A stretch of DNA of 64,000 nucleotides from Nocardia brasiliensis ATCC 700358 (GCF_000250675.2 NC_018681.1:7564001-7628000); one strand, 5' to 3'. Shown: positions 41,928 through 51,323, counted from the first letter of the stretch. Notes: a model not told the origin generated them from the sequence alone. A program made the numbers and translations.

Positions 41928-42734
41928 CTAGTTCGCCGCGCTCTGTGCGTATCTACCCGGCGTCGTGCCCAGAATGCGCTTGAAGTGGCGGGTCAGATGC
42001 GGTTGGTCATGAAAGCCGGTGGCAGCCGCCACATCTCGCGCGGGCATGCCACTCAGTAGCAACGGGCGGGCGAGATCGACCCGGCGGGAAATCAGGTACT
42101 GGTGCGGCGGCATCCCGAACTCGCGGCGGAACGCGCGAATGAGATGAGTGGCATCGGCGTGCAATATCGCCGCCGCCTCGGTGAGCGAAAGCCCTTCGGC
42201 AATACGGGAATCGAGCAGACCACGCAGCCGATGTGCCAACCCCGGATCGGCGTGCCGCGGCAGCGGATCCGTGCCGAGCAGCAGGTCGCGCAGCCGATCG
42301 TGGATGAGGGCGAGGCGGCTGGCGGCCTCGAACTCCTCGCCGGAATGCGCTAGGACAGCGTGCAATTGGCGGATTCGCCGGTGCAGCAGCGGGTCGGTGA
42401 AGGTGGGCGAGTCGACAGCACGACCGATCATCGCCGCGCTGAGCTGCGCGTCGTCGAGATAGAGCACGCGCTTGCGGAATCCGTCCGCGGTCGCCGCCTG
42501 ACCGTTGTGCGGCACATGCGGCGGCAGCAGCGACACCACCGAGCCGAGCACGCCGTGCTCGTGCCGGTCGAGGTCGTAGCGGACCATCCCGTCGTCGACG
42601 ATCAGCAGCGTCCAGGAGTCGTGGGCATGCATCGGGTAGACGTGCTCGACGAAACGGGCATGGAAGACCTCGACGATGCCCGGCACTCGCGGCTGCCAGG
42701 CTCTGATCTGCTCGATCGCACCGCCCGCAACCAT
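41928..42734 (-). CDS. AraC-family regulator
   Basis: A 268-aa AraC regulator: N-terminal cupin sensor (HVYPMHAHDSWTLLIVDDG) and C-terminal double HTH (LTEAAAILHADATHLIRAFR; DVAAATGFHDQPHLTRHFKR). It is divergent from the DUF2000 gene, 50 bp away, a pairing often seen, so it likely controls that gene. Confidence 0.93.
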   Translation of the reverse strand: MVAGGAIEQIRAWQPRVPGIVEVFHARFVEHVYPMHAHDSWTLLIVDDGMVRYDLDRHEHGVLGSVVSLLPPHVPHNGQAATADGFRKRVLYLDDAQLSAAMIGRAVDSPTFTDPLLHRRIRQLHAVLAHSGEEFEAASRLALIHDRLRDLLLGTDPLPRHADPGLAHRLRGLLDSRIAEGLSLTEAAAILHADATHLIRAFRREFGMPPHQYLISRRVDLARPLLLSGMPARDVAAATGFHDQPHLTRHFKRILGTTPGRYAQSAAN

Positions 42735-42784
42735 GCCAGGATCGTACAAGCCTTCCTGTGCCGGTCCACGGAAGAGTCGGGGGC

Positions 42785-43204
42785 ATGGAGAACGTGCGTT
42801 TCGATACCAAGATCGCGGTACTGCTGCGGGCGGACTTGCCGACCTGGCAGCGGCTGAATGTGACGGCATTCCTGGTCAGCGGTCTCGGCACGGTGCACCC
42901 GGAGGTGATCGGGGAACCGTACGAGGACGCGGACGCGACCAGCTACTTGCCGATGTTCCGGCAGCCCGTGCTCGTCTTCGAGGGCAGCAAAGAGGTCGTG
43001 CGCAACGCACACGGCAAGGCGCTGGCGCGGGAACTGCGCACTGCGGTGTTCACCTCCGACCTGTTCACCACCGGAAACGATCAGGACAATCGGGCCGCGG
43101 TGCGCGCGGTCGGCAGCGACGACTTGGACCTCGTCGGCGTCGCCGTCTACGGACCGCGCAACGTGGTGGACAAAGTACTCAAAGGCGCCCGCATGCATCC
43201 ATGA
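42785..43204 (+). CDS. DUF2000 protein
   Basis: A 139-aa protein with RFDTKIAVLLRADLPTWQRL and NVTAFLVSGLG at the start and LVGVAVYGPRNVVDKVLKG near the end, the DUF2000 signature. The fold is like peptidyl-tRNA hydrolase II, with unknown substrate. Divergent from and probably regulated by the AraC gene. Confidence 0.85.
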   Translation: MENVRFDTKIAVLLRADLPTWQRLNVTAFLVSGLGTVHPEVIGEPYEDADATSYLPMFRQPVLVFEGSKEVVRNAHGKALARELRTAVFTSDLFTTGNDQDNRAAVRAVGSDDLDLVGVAVYGPRNVVDKVLKGARMHP

Positions 43205-43220
43205 ACCGAAGGCTGCGGCA

Positions 43221-44282
43221 TCAACTCCGCGCGTTCCGGTCCAGCCAGGTCTTTATGTAGTCGAGCACTTTCGGGTCGGTGGTGGTCTCGGTTCTCGCGT
43301 ATTCATCCGGCATACCGGTGACCGCTGGTTGCATGAGATGGTTCACGCCCTCGAAGGTGTGCACCGTCGCCTTCGGGTTGCCTGCCAGCAGTTCACGCAT
43401 CAGCGGGTCATTGACCGCAGCCTCGACCTGCACGTCCTTGGTTCCGAAGAGAGCAAGGACGGGGACGCGCAAAGCACGCAACGCGGGCGCGGGGTCGTAA
43501 GTCGATTGCGCCGCATATTCCTGGTTGATCGACTTGTCGATATCTTCGTCACGGGACTGTTCGGCCGCCGGAAGTCGCCGATTCGCTTCGCGTGCATTGC
43601 GTCGCGCTTCGTCGAAATTGCCTGCCCGCAGCAGATCGCATTCGGTTTGCACTGCAGCGTCACTCGCCGCCAGGCGGTCGGGGGAGGTCGTCCCGGTCGC
43701 CTGCAACTGCACGCGCAGCTGATGCTTGAGGACTTCGCATCCGTGCTGCGCCGGTCCCGCCATGAGCACGGTGAATGCGACCTTGTCTGGTGCCTGCTGC
43801 GCCACCAGCGGCGCCAGGGAACCGCCCTGACTGTGGCCCAGCACGCCGATGCGATCGCGATCGATATCCGATCGTTCACGCAGATAAGAGATTTGCGCGA
43901 GCACATCCGAGGCGAGGTCGTCGTAGGTGGCCTCGCTCTTGTCCCCGGTGGTCGCGCCGACCCCGCGATCATCGGACCGCAGGACCGCATACCCCGCCCT
44001 GGTCAAGGCATCGGCGATGAGCAGAAAGGGCTTGTGCGACGCGAACTCTTCGTCGCGAGTTTGCTTTCCACCGCCGGGCACCAGAACCACCGCGGGAAAC
44101 GGGCCCTTTCGATCGGGGACAGTGAGGGTGCCACCGATGGTGATTCCGTTGTTGCGCAGTGTCACGTCGGTCGAATGATAAGTCTCGTCAGGTTTTTCCT
44201 CCGACGACGTACACCCCGCCACAACGGCCGACAGTAACAACGCGACGAGGGCAAGCCCGCCTCTGCTGGCGACAAAAGCCAT
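43221..44282 (-). CDS. Lipoprotein alpha/beta hydrolase
   Basis: A 353-aa exported hydrolase with lipobox VVAGC after a hydrophobic signal. Catalytic Ser lies in GVLGHSQGGSLAPL, the Asp in LALFGTKDVQ and the His in FEGVNHLMQP; VLVPGGGKQTRDEEF is the oxyanion region. It resembles secreted acyl esterases/dipeptidyl-type hydrolases (DUF3887/peptidase S9-like). Substrate unknown. Between 44283 and 44480 no gene is supported. Confidence 0.88.
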   Translation of the reverse strand: MAFVASRGGLALVALLLSAVVAGCTSSEEKPDETYHSTDVTLRNNGITIGGTLTVPDRKGPFPAVVLVPGGGKQTRDEEFASHKPFLLIADALTRAGYAVLRSDDRGVGATTGDKSEATYDDLASDVLAQISYLRERSDIDRDRIGVLGHSQGGSLAPLVAQQAPDKVAFTVLMAGPAQHGCEVLKHQLRVQLQATGTTSPDRLAASDAAVQTECDLLRAGNFDEARRNAREANRRLPAAEQSRDEDIDKSINQEYAAQSTYDPAPALRALRVPVLALFGTKDVQVEAAVNDPLMRELLAGNPKATVHTFEGVNHLMQPAVTGMPDEYARTETTTDPKVLDYIKTWLDRNARS

Positions 44283-44480
44283 ATCAACTCGCCGTCCCTT
44301 CCCGCATCGGTTCCTGCACGGACTGTAGGCGCGCCCATTCACCCCGCACATCCGGGAACACCCCGAGGTACACCAGTAGATTTCGCGGCATCGCTCGGCA
44401 CTCCCGCCACCTCGCAGGTGTTTGCGGGGATCGGTGGGCGCTACTCGATGGTCGCGATCTCCGCTGGTAGCGTCGGTTTC

Positions 44481-44594
44481 GTGACCAGAGCCGACCCGTA
44501 CCTCGGATTCAGCGGGGACGCGCGGCGGGTGATGACGCTCTACCGGGTGGTACTCGGCGAGCGCACGGCACGCGGACTGGTCCCAGGTCTATGA
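44481..44594 (+). pseudogene. Truncated PhnB-like VOC remnant
   Basis: A 37-codon frame starting GTG with DPYLGFSGDARRVMTLYRVV, which is the first ~30 residues of a PhnB-type VOC protein (compare the full gene at 40236). It ends at a TGA that overlaps the DUF4186 ATG, so it may now act as a leader that couples translation. Confidence 0.5.
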
Positions 44595-44965
44595 CGGACG
44601 AACTCGACGACAGACTGGACCGGATCGGACAGCATCATTTCCGCGCGAAGTTCCGGCTGCGGGGGCGCGACCGCGCCGTGGTCGACCTGCGCGGGATCGC
44701 GACCGTCCGCAAGCACGCCGAGGACCTGATCGCCCGCAGGCTGGCCCCGGCCGAACCGCGCAACGACGGCAAGCAGACGCCCTACCGCGGACATCCGGTC
44801 TTCGTCGCCCAGCACGCCACCGCCACCTGCTGCCGCACCTGCCTCGCCCGCTGGCACGACATTCCCGCCGGGCACGAACTCGACGACGCCGAACGCGCCT
44901 ACGTCGTCGACGCGATCTGCCGATGGATCGTGCGACAGTACGCCCCGAATCAACCGCCACCCTGA
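44591..44965 (+). CDS. DUF4186 protein
   Basis: A 124-aa protein with FRAKFRLRGRDRAVVDLRG, NDGKQTPYRGHPVFVAQHAT and ATCCRTCLARWHDIP, the DUF4186 signature. The Cys-Cys-x-x-Cys and His residues suggest metal binding. Function unknown. Translationally coupled to the VOC remnant. Confidence 0.85.
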   Translation: MTDELDDRLDRIGQHHFRAKFRLRGRDRAVVDLRGIATVRKHAEDLIARRLAPAEPRNDGKQTPYRGHPVFVAQHATATCCRTCLARWHDIPAGHELDDAERAYVVDAICRWIVRQYAPNQPPP

Positions 44966-45075
44966 CGCCCGCGATGGGATATCCCTCTTCAGCGCCATAG
45001 ATCAGTTCCGAATTGAGACTGGATCAGGTAGCGTCCGGCCTCGTAATGAAACCGATCTTTCGACCAGAGGAACTC

Positions 45076-45825
45076 ATGCGAGTCCAAACCAGTAGGGACG
45101 GAAGGATATTCGTTATCCGGTTGAATCGACCGGACAAACGCAATGCCTTCGACGCGGCGATGACCAGCGGACTCGATGCCGCGCTCAACGAATTCGACGA
45201 CGACCCGAGCCTGTGGGTCGCTGTCCTCACCGGCGAGGGCGACGGGTTCTCCGCCGGCACCGACCTGAGCAGCGGATCCGGCGAACCCACGCCCCGCGGC
45301 GGGCACTACGGCCTGGTGCGCCGTGCCCGCCGCAAGCCGCTGATCGCCGCGGTGGAGGGCTTCGCCTACGGCGGCGGCATGGAAATCGTGCTCGCGTGCG
45401 ACCTGCTGGTCGCCGCCCGCACCGCCACCTTCGGACTGCCCGAATCGCGGCGCGGCGTCATCGCCACGTGCGGCGGGCTGTTCCGCACCGCGCGGGCGCT
45501 GCCCTTGAACGTGGCCAAGCAACTGCTGCTGACCGGCGAGCCGATCACCGCCGAACGTGGCTACGAATTGGGCTTCGTCAACGAAATCGCCGATGCGGGA
45601 GCAGCTTTGACGGCCGCGATGGCTTTGGCGCAACGCGTCTGCCGCAGCGCGCCGACCTCGGTCCAGGAAAGCCTGGTCGCCCTGGAACGCGTGCACAGCG
45701 CCGACGATCAGTTCGCCTGGCAGGTCACCGAAGAAGCGATCGCCAACACCCTGACCTCGCAGGACACCGCCGAGGGCGTGCAGGCCTTCCTCGAACGTCG
45801 CGAACCCCGCTGGTCCGGCCGATGA
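45076..45825 (+). CDS. Enoyl-CoA hydratase/isomerase family protein
   Basis: A 249-aa crotonase-fold protein. RLNRPDKRNAFDAAM, the oxyanion segment GEGDGFSAGTDL, and AAVEGFAYGGGMEIVLACDLLVA are family hallmarks. A Glu in LPESRRGVIATCGG fits one catalytic position (Glu164-type). Start at 45076 has AGAGGAA upstream. Role in fatty acid or side-chain degradation is inferred. Confidence 0.92.
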   Translation: MRVQTSRDGRIFVIRLNRPDKRNAFDAAMTSGLDAALNEFDDDPSLWVAVLTGEGDGFSAGTDLSSGSGEPTPRGGHYGLVRRARRKPLIAAVEGFAYGGGMEIVLACDLLVAARTATFGLPESRRGVIATCGGLFRTARALPLNVAKQLLLTGEPITAERGYELGFVNEIADAGAALTAAMALAQRVCRSAPTSVQESLVALERVHSADDQFAWQVTEEAIANTLTSQDTAEGVQAFLERREPRWSGR

Positions 45826-45895
45826 CGCACCGCGCGGCGCGGGTCACCACAGACCGCTGACAAAAGGGGATCCGATCCCGGGGCACAATGCGGGC

Positions 45896-46852
45896 ATGAT
45901 CACCGATGATGCCGTCTACCTCGACGGACAGCTGTGCCCCGAACTCCGGGCAACCGGTACCGAAGGCAACCGGAAGCCGCCGGGGGCATTCGCCTGGCTG
46001 GGGGTGCGGGATCTCGATGACGACGACCTCGCGCAGTTGGAACAGGCGGTGGGCCTGGATCCGGCGTTGCTGGCCAAGGCACATCAGTCCCTGCAACGTC
46101 CAGGCCTGGAGGTCCGAGGCGAGACAGTGATCATCGCGCTGGCCACGGGCCAGTTCGATGCCAGCGACACCTCCATCGACGTGGTGGACGTATTGCTCGC
46201 CATCGGAAGGGATTTCGTCGTGACAGTCGGCACGGAGCTCACTCCCCCGCGCACCCACACCGACGGCCCGCTCGCCGCATTTCGCATCGTCCTCGACTTC
46301 ATCATCGACAGCTACCTGATCCTGCTCGAGCAGCTCGACCGCGCGATCAAACAGGTTGAGGGTGAAGTCTTTTCCACTGATCGCGCAAACCCGGTCGAGC
46401 AGATCTACCGGCTCCGACGCCTGCTGATGGAGTTCGAGCAAACCACGGCCGCACTCGTCGACGAACCGCTCGAACGTCTGGTCCGCCGTCGCCTGCCCGC
46501 CTGGATCACCGACGATCCCTACAGCGCCAACGTCGGTGAACAAGTCCTGCACGAAATCGATCGTCATTTCCGGCACATCGACAACCGCGTCCGCGCGCGC
46601 CGTGAACTACTCGACGGAGTGCTCGACGCCAATCTCACCCAGGTCGGCATCCGCCAGAACGAAGACATGCGCAAGATCTCCGCCTGGGTCGCCACCGCTG
46701 CCGCCCCCACCCTGATCGCCGGCATCTACGGGATGAATTTCGAAGGGATGCCGGAACTTTCGTGGACCTACGGCTACCCTGCCGTGCTCACGCTGATGAT
46801 CACCCTTGCGGCCTTGGTGCACATAGTCTTCCGCCGTAAAGGGTGGCTATGA
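45896..46852 (+). CDS. CorA-family Mg2+/divalent metal transporter
   Basis: A 318-aa CorA protein: acidic cytoplasmic domain, a long helix and two C-terminal membrane helices, with the selectivity signature YGMNFEGMPEL (GMN) between them. The final KGWL basic end is typical. A hairpin follows at 46865-46899. Confidence 0.95.
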   Translation: MITDDAVYLDGQLCPELRATGTEGNRKPPGAFAWLGVRDLDDDDLAQLEQAVGLDPALLAKAHQSLQRPGLEVRGETVIIALATGQFDASDTSIDVVDVLLAIGRDFVVTVGTELTPPRTHTDGPLAAFRIVLDFIIDSYLILLEQLDRAIKQVEGEVFSTDRANPVEQIYRLRRLLMEFEQTTAALVDEPLERLVRRRLPAWITDDPYSANVGEQVLHEIDRHFRHIDNRVRARRELLDGVLDANLTQVGIRQNEDMRKISAWVATAAAPTLIAGIYGMNFEGMPELSWTYGYPAVLTLMITLAALVHIVFRRKGWL

Positions 46853-46864
46853 CAGTGGGCCACA

Positions 46865-46899
46865 GCGGTGGCAGGGATCCGGTCGATCCCTGCCACCGC
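46865..46899. terminator. Hairpin terminator after the CorA gene
   Basis: Perfect 15-bp arms (GCGGTGGCAGGGATC and its complement) around a 5-nt loop CGGTC, between two convergent genes. Likely bidirectional. Confidence 0.85.
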
Positions 46900-46919
46900 C
46901 TAGTCGATCCGTTGCGTGA

Positions 46920-47414
46920 TCAGCCGAGCGTGAACGTCGCGCGTCCCGTGAGGTGTTCCAGATCCACATTCTGCGGATAAACCTGGGAGTACGTGTCGAT
47001 CCACGCCTCCACCTTTCCGGCACCCGGCGCCATACCGATGCCGGTGATCACGTTGTCCGGCATGCCGACGACGGAGGTGCCCTCGACCCGTTGGGACTGC
47101 CCGCTGGTCAGGCCGGTGTCGACGTTGCGCCAGTGCACGGTGAGGTGATAGCCCCCGCAGAACTCCCCGGTCTGCGTGATCTTCACCCGAACACCGAACG
47201 TACCGGACTGCGGCTGCGGCACCGTCTCGGCATTGATGATCGCGGCACAATTGGGCCCCGGTACCCGCGTGAGGGTCGAGGTGAACTGCGCCACCGGATC
47301 GTCAGGGTTGGCACCGGCGCTCCCGGCGAACCCGCTCATTCCGGCCGCCATCGCTGCCGCGACGACGCCCGTACGGAACATGAACCGTTGTAAGGAAACA
47401 TATTTCAGACTCAT
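46920..47414 (-). CDS. Secreted hypothetical protein
   Basis: A 164-aa exported protein: signal peptide with FMFRTGVVAAAMAAGMSG and an AGA-N type site, then a beta-rich domain with two Cys (NCAAIIN, GEFCGGYHLTV). It may be an MPT63/actinobacterial Ig-like secreted protein, but I cannot prove it. Starts at 47414 or 47381. Confidence 0.65.
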   Translation of the reverse strand: MSLKYVSLQRFMFRTGVVAAAMAAGMSGFAGSAGANPDDPVAQFTSTLTRVPGPNCAAIINAETVPQPQSGTFGVRVKITQTGEFCGGYHLTVHWRNVDTGLTSGQSQRVEGTSVVGMPDNVITGIGMAPGAGKVEAWIDTYSQVYPQNVDLEHLTGRATFTLG

Positions 47415-47508
47415 GTCCCGTCTGTCGTCCTACGTCTGAGCGACGTTAGCCCGCCCCGAGCCCTCAAACTCAGGGGCTGGACAACTCCGCCACCGGTGAC
47501 GGCGAATT

Positions 47509-47730
47509 GTGGTGTGCAGGAGCCAACGCGGCCGGGTGATCACGGCGAACACCGCCGTGACGGCCACGGTCCGCATGCTCGCCCTGGCTCTGACCGGCGT
47601 GCTGATCGAGTTGGCCGGTCCTCGCGCAGTGCTGCTCGGCCTGGCGGTGCTTGCGCTGCCGTTCATCGTTCTGCTCTGTTCGACGGCCCGCCCGCCCGAG
47701 CCTGCTCAGGTCACATCGGAATCGACCTGA
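47509..47730 (+). pseudogene. C-terminal fragment of an MFS transporter
   Basis: The 73-codon frame RGRVITANTAVTATVRMLAL and AVLLGLAVLALPFIVLLC matches the last two helices and the preceding loop of an MFS transporter. No upstream part exists in any frame, so it is a remnant. 47731-47966 holds no other gene I can support. Confidence 0.5.
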
Positions 47731-47966
47731 GCTTTCCTTCGTCTCGCCGAAGTCCTCGCCCCTGGGTGAGATCTTCTCGGGTGCAATAGATTACGGCCTA
47801 CCTGGACGAACTGGGTCCTCGTGCCGACGCGCTGAAGACGGGAAAGTAGTTCGGGGCACGCGAAAATCGGTGATTACCCCGATGCGGGCATCGCCCGAAC
47901 GGCATATTCTTCTGCGCGGGGCCGGAAACATAGCGGGCCAACGTTTTCCAAAGGGTCGGGGGCGAC

Positions 47967-48356
47967 GTGAGAGAAAATCGCCGGTGGTCGACGACCGCTG
48001 CTGCGCTGTACGTCGTGTGGGGCGTGCTGCACATGGGGCTCGGCTTGTCCATGGTGATCGGAGACCTCGCCGACGGCGTGCCCGGCACCGAATCGGCGGC
48101 TGAGAGCCTGTTGTACTTCATCTGCGTGACCACGCTGGGCGCGCAGGCCATCTTCGTCGCGGTGACCATGAACCGGGTCAACAGTCGTCTGGGTTTCTGG
48201 CTCAACGCCGTCGTACTCGGGGTGGTCGATCTGGCGTTCCTCCTGCTGCTCGCGGCACCCGGATACGTCGACCTGATCGGCGCGATCGTGGGGCCGGTCG
48301 TCTGGGTGCTGGCCACCGTGTGCGCGGCGGTCGCATTGCGAAGCCGGTCCACCTGA
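47967..48356 (+). CDS. Four-helix membrane protein
   Basis: A 129-aa protein with about four membrane helices (AAALYVVWGVLHMGLGLSMV, LLYFICVTTLGAQAIFVAV, LNAVVLGVVDLAFLLLL, AIVGPVVWVLATVCAAVAL). No family recognised with certainty. GTG start, with GGGGGCGAC weakly matching a ribosome-binding site. Confidence 0.65.
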   Translation: MRENRRWSTTAAALYVVWGVLHMGLGLSMVIGDLADGVPGTESAAESLLYFICVTTLGAQAIFVAVTMNRVNSRLGFWLNAVVLGVVDLAFLLLLAAPGYVDLIGAIVGPVVWVLATVCAAVALRSRST

Positions 48357-48480
48357 CAGCGTTCCCCCGCACTCGGATGGCGCTACCGCAACTGGGGGCT
48401 TGCTGAAAACCACTGCTACCCAACAGGCTCGACATAGTCGCGCCGACCGGGCCGTCCGGGACGCAGACGGGAGGGCGGGA

Positions 48481-48936
48481 TTGGTAAAGCGCATCGTCTG
48501 GATGACTTTCGGCGACGACTTCGATCCCGGGCGACTCCAGGAACTCATCGTCGAGATGGGCGGACAACTCGATACCACATGGACCGCCTGGCTCCAGCGT
48601 GACAATTCCTGGGTCGCCGTCGACATCCATCCGTTCGTCCGGCGGCTACCGGCGAACGCACCCCGGCAAGAAGCAGCCGCCTACAACGAACTGCACGCAC
48701 TACTCGGCTCGCCACCCCGCCACCGGGCGACCTTGCACAGCCCGGCCACCACAGCGGCGGAATGGCTGGCCGCCGAGATCGTGCTGGAAGCAGCGCGACA
48801 TTGGCCGCTGCTGCTGTACGGATACGACGAAGAGCGCATCACCATAGAGCAATTCGAGCGCCGGGTCGCCCGGCGCACCCACGGTTTGTTCTGGTCCCAG
48901 TTGAGCTGTCCGGAGTCGGGGAATGGTGGCGGATGA
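48481..48936 (+). CDS. Hypothetical protein
   Basis: A 151-aa soluble protein, starts with VKRIVWMTFGDDFDPGRLQE from a TTG that has GGGAGGG 5 nt upstream. It contains WTAWLQRDNSWVAVDIHPF and RRTHGLFWSQLS. No family recognised. It is convergent with azlD. Confidence 0.55.
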   Translation: MVKRIVWMTFGDDFDPGRLQELIVEMGGQLDTTWTAWLQRDNSWVAVDIHPFVRRLPANAPRQEAAAYNELHALLGSPPRHRATLHSPATTAAEWLAAEIVLEAARHWPLLLYGYDEERITIEQFERRVARRTHGLFWSQLSCPESGNGGG

Positions 48937-48989
48937 TGGGTCCGGAGGCGCGGTCATCACCGCAGGCTGTGTAAACCACTGCGGGCGTT

Positions 48990-49295
48990 CTAAGTCAGCA
49001 ACCGCAGCGTGGCCGTGACGGCGACGCCGCAGAGGATCGCGGCGAGCACTGGCATGCGCAGCACGTAGGTCACTGCGATCGCCGCCAGCCCCGCGCACAG
49101 CGTCCAATCGATCCCTGACCAGCCGGGACCGGTCACGTCGGTGAGCACGAGGCCGGCCAGCAACGCGGGCGCGAGCAGCGCGATGACCCCGGCCAGCCGG
49201 GGCCGTATCTCGCGGTCGCCGAGTAGGACCGGACCGGCGGCCTTGAAACCGATGCTGATCAACGCGACGAGGACGATCGCAGCCCAAAGGGTCAT
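48990..49295 (-). CDS. azlD: AzlD branched-chain amino acid exporter subunit
   Basis: A 101-aa membrane protein with four helices, including LWAAIVLVALISIGFKAAGP and ALLAPALLAGLVLTDVTG. It pairs with AzlC to export branched-chain amino acids (BrnEF-like). Start overlaps the azlC stop by 4 bp. Confidence 0.85.
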   Translation of the reverse strand: MTLWAAIVLVALISIGFKAAGPVLLGDREIRPRLAGVIALLAPALLAGLVLTDVTGPGWSGIDWTLCAGLAAIAVTYVLRMPVLAAILCGVAVTATLRLLT

Positions 49296-49969
49296 CGCCG
49301 CACCGCCAGACCGAGCAGCGCGGCAGTCGAGGCGCCGATCAGCGCGAGGCCGACCGGAACGAACAAGACCAGAGCACCGGCCAGGCACGCGGCAAGCGCA
49401 GCGGTCTGGACCGCCTGACGCGAACGGCGCAACTCGTCGATGAGTAGGACCAGGAAGAAACCGGGAAAGACGACGTCGAGCCCGAACCGCGTGACCAACT
49501 CCGGTGAAGGCGCGGTGAGAACGCCGAGCACCGTGCCCAGCACCCAGGCCGGCAGCTGAATGAGGGTGCAGCCGATGAGCTTTTCCCGGTCGAAGCGTCC
49601 CTGCCCGAGGTGAGCGGCGACCCACGACCCGTCGACGACGGCCTGCCCCTCCCACGCACGGCGCAGCCGCCCGCCGCGCAGATCTGCGGCAACAGCGGCG
49701 CCCATCGGCAGGAATCGAGCGTTGATCAGGGCCGCGGCGCCGACCGCGACAGCTAGATGACCGCCGCCGGCCAGCGCGGCAGCCAGCGCGAACTGAGCGG
49801 AGCCGGAGAACACGATGATCGACGCAACGATCGGGGCCGCGGTCCCCCAGTGCAGAGTTTGAGTGTAGGCGCCGAAGGTGACGCCGAGGACGAAGGTCGC
49901 AGCACCCAGCCCGAGCCCGACGCGGGCGCCGGCCAGGTAGCTTCGCCGGAGCGTTGTCATACTCCGCAC
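49292..49969 (-). CDS. azlC: AzlC branched-chain amino acid exporter subunit
   Basis: A 225-aa AzlC/BrnF protein with about seven helices. IIVFSGSAQFALAAALAGGG and NARFLPMGAAVA are family motifs. GTG at 49969 or ATG at 49960; either is close to the divergent CGNR gene (39 bp), so the promoters overlap. Confidence 0.9.
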   Translation of the reverse strand: MRSMTTLRRSYLAGARVGLGLGAATFVLGVTFGAYTQTLHWGTAAPIVASIIVFSGSAQFALAAALAGGGHLAVAVGAAALINARFLPMGAAVAADLRGGRLRRAWEGQAVVDGSWVAAHLGQGRFDREKLIGCTLIQLPAWVLGTVLGVLTAPSPELVTRFGLDVVFPGFFLVLLIDELRRSRQAVQTAALAACLAGALVLFVPVGLALIGASTAALLGLAVRR

Positions 49970-50008
49970 ACTAACAAGCTAAACTGGTTTTGACCATTAG
50001 GAGGATAG

Positions 50009-50560
50009 GTGGGTGACCACTGGGACGGCTACGACAGCATCGGCGGCAGTGTGCCGTTGGACCTGGTCAACACCGTTTCTTGGCGACGCGATCCGGCCAG
50101 GCGAAACGATCGGCTTTCGACCCCGGAGCGACTCTCGGAATGGGTCGTCCTGGTCGGCGCGACGACCGAACGGTTGGCGGTTTCCGAGGCCGTCCTGCAG
50201 GCGGTGCACATCTTCCGCGAGGCCCTCTACCAGGTGCTCGTTTCGGATCCGCCGGACGTCGCCGCACTGCGAGCGCCGCTGCTCGCGGCATATCGGTATG
50301 CCGAGCTGGCGCCCGCGCTGCCCCTGCGGTGGACCGTGCCATTGCGCGACGGCGCCGCGCTTCCACACTTTCTCGCGCTGCGGACCGAGGAATTGCTGCG
50401 ATCCGCGGACTTGGAGCGGATCCGCGAATGCGAGGGGCCAGGCTGCGGCTGGGTCTTCATCGACCGGACACGCAACCGATCACGGCGCTGGTGCAGCTCA
50501 TCGGACTGCGGAAACCGGGCGCGGGCCAGGCGACACTACAGCAAGGTCCGCGAGCCGTGA
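50009..50560 (+). CDS. CGNR zinc-finger regulator (ABATE domain)
   Basis: A 183-aa protein: N-terminal ABATE domain (LDLVNTVSWRRDP) and C-terminal CGNR finger CEGPGCGWVFIDRTRNRSRR then WCSSSDCGNRARARRHY, with four Cys ligands. These are predicted stress-related transcription regulators. AGGAGG precedes the GTG start. Divergent from azlCD and likely its regulator. Confidence 0.92.
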   Translation: MGDHWDGYDSIGGSVPLDLVNTVSWRRDPARRNDRLSTPERLSEWVVLVGATTERLAVSEAVLQAVHIFREALYQVLVSDPPDVAALRAPLLAAYRYAELAPALPLRWTVPLRDGAALPHFLALRTEELLRSADLERIRECEGPGCGWVFIDRTRNRSRRWCSSSDCGNRARARRHYSKVREP

Positions 50561-50629
50561 CCGCGATGCGAACCCGGTCGCGTCGGCCGAGCCGGTCTGT
50601 CAGGTCGATCAGGCACAGATCGACCTGTG

Positions 50630-51244
50630 TCAGGAGGGTGCGGCCGGGACCACCCAAAGTCCGGCCGTATGCCTGCGCAGCGTTTTGTGGGCGAGTTCGG
50701 GAGTCAGGCGCCGCGTCAGGACCTGCAGTGTCAAACCATCGGCAACCGCGATCAGTTCCTCAGCAGCCTGGTCGGGCACGATTTCCTGCCGGACCTGACC
50801 GGACTCCCGGCCCAGCCGCAGCAGGAGCGTCAGCAGTTCGGCCACACCGCGGTAGTGGTCCAGTTGGGCCGCCGCGACCGCCGGGTCCACTGCCGCCTGC
50901 GCGCTGAAGGCGATCCAGACGCGCGCCTCGATCAGGTCCGCGTCGTCGACGGCGAGCATCGCCGACAACGTGTGTTCCAGCATCGTGACGACCGACTCCG
51001 GCGCGGCCGATGCCGCGATCCGGGCTCGGGTGCGCTCGGTGATGCGCTGGTTCACCCGCTCCTGCGCGAAGATCAACATCTGCTGCCGGGTGCTGAAGCA
51101 CCGCTGCACCGCGCCCATCGACACGCCCGCCTCCGCAGCCACCTCCCGCAGCGTCGCCGCCTCGATTCCGCGTCGGCCGATCAGGCTGCACACCGCGTCC
51201 GCGATCAGACGCCGACGGCTCTCGTGATCTACGTATCGGGGCAT
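50630..51244 (-). CDS. TetR-family regulator
   Basis: A 204-aa TetR protein with HTH ATLREVAAEAGVSMGAVQRCF and a YcdC/BetI-like C-terminal domain. Two perfect palindromes lie between it and the divergent membrane-protein/hydrolase operon, which it surely controls along with itself. Confidence 0.93.
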   Translation of the reverse strand: MPRYVDHESRRRLIADAVCSLIGRRGIEAATLREVAAEAGVSMGAVQRCFSTRQQMLIFAQERVNQRITERTRARIAASAAPESVVTMLEHTLSAMLAVDDADLIEARVWIAFSAQAAVDPAVAAAQLDHYRGVAELLTLLLRLGRESGQVRQEIVPDQAAEELIAVADGLTLQVLTRRLTPELAHKTLRRHTAGLWVVPAAPS

Positions 51245-51256
51245 CCCGTCAGCATA

Positions 51257-51307
51257 CCGATGCGGTCGCATCGGAAAGATGTTACGGTTCCGATGCAGTT
51301 GCATCGG
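51257..51307. promoter_or_regulatory. Two tandem palindromic operators
   Basis: Site 1 (51257-51274): CCGATGC, 4 bp, GCATCGG. Site 2 (51290-51307): CCGATGCA, 2 bp, TGCATCGG. The centres are 33 bp apart, about three helix turns, so two dimers would bind on the same DNA face. They lie 13 bp from the tetR start and 17 bp from the divergent gene start. Confidence 0.8.
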
Positions 51308-51323
51308 AAAGAGAGGAAGTGTC

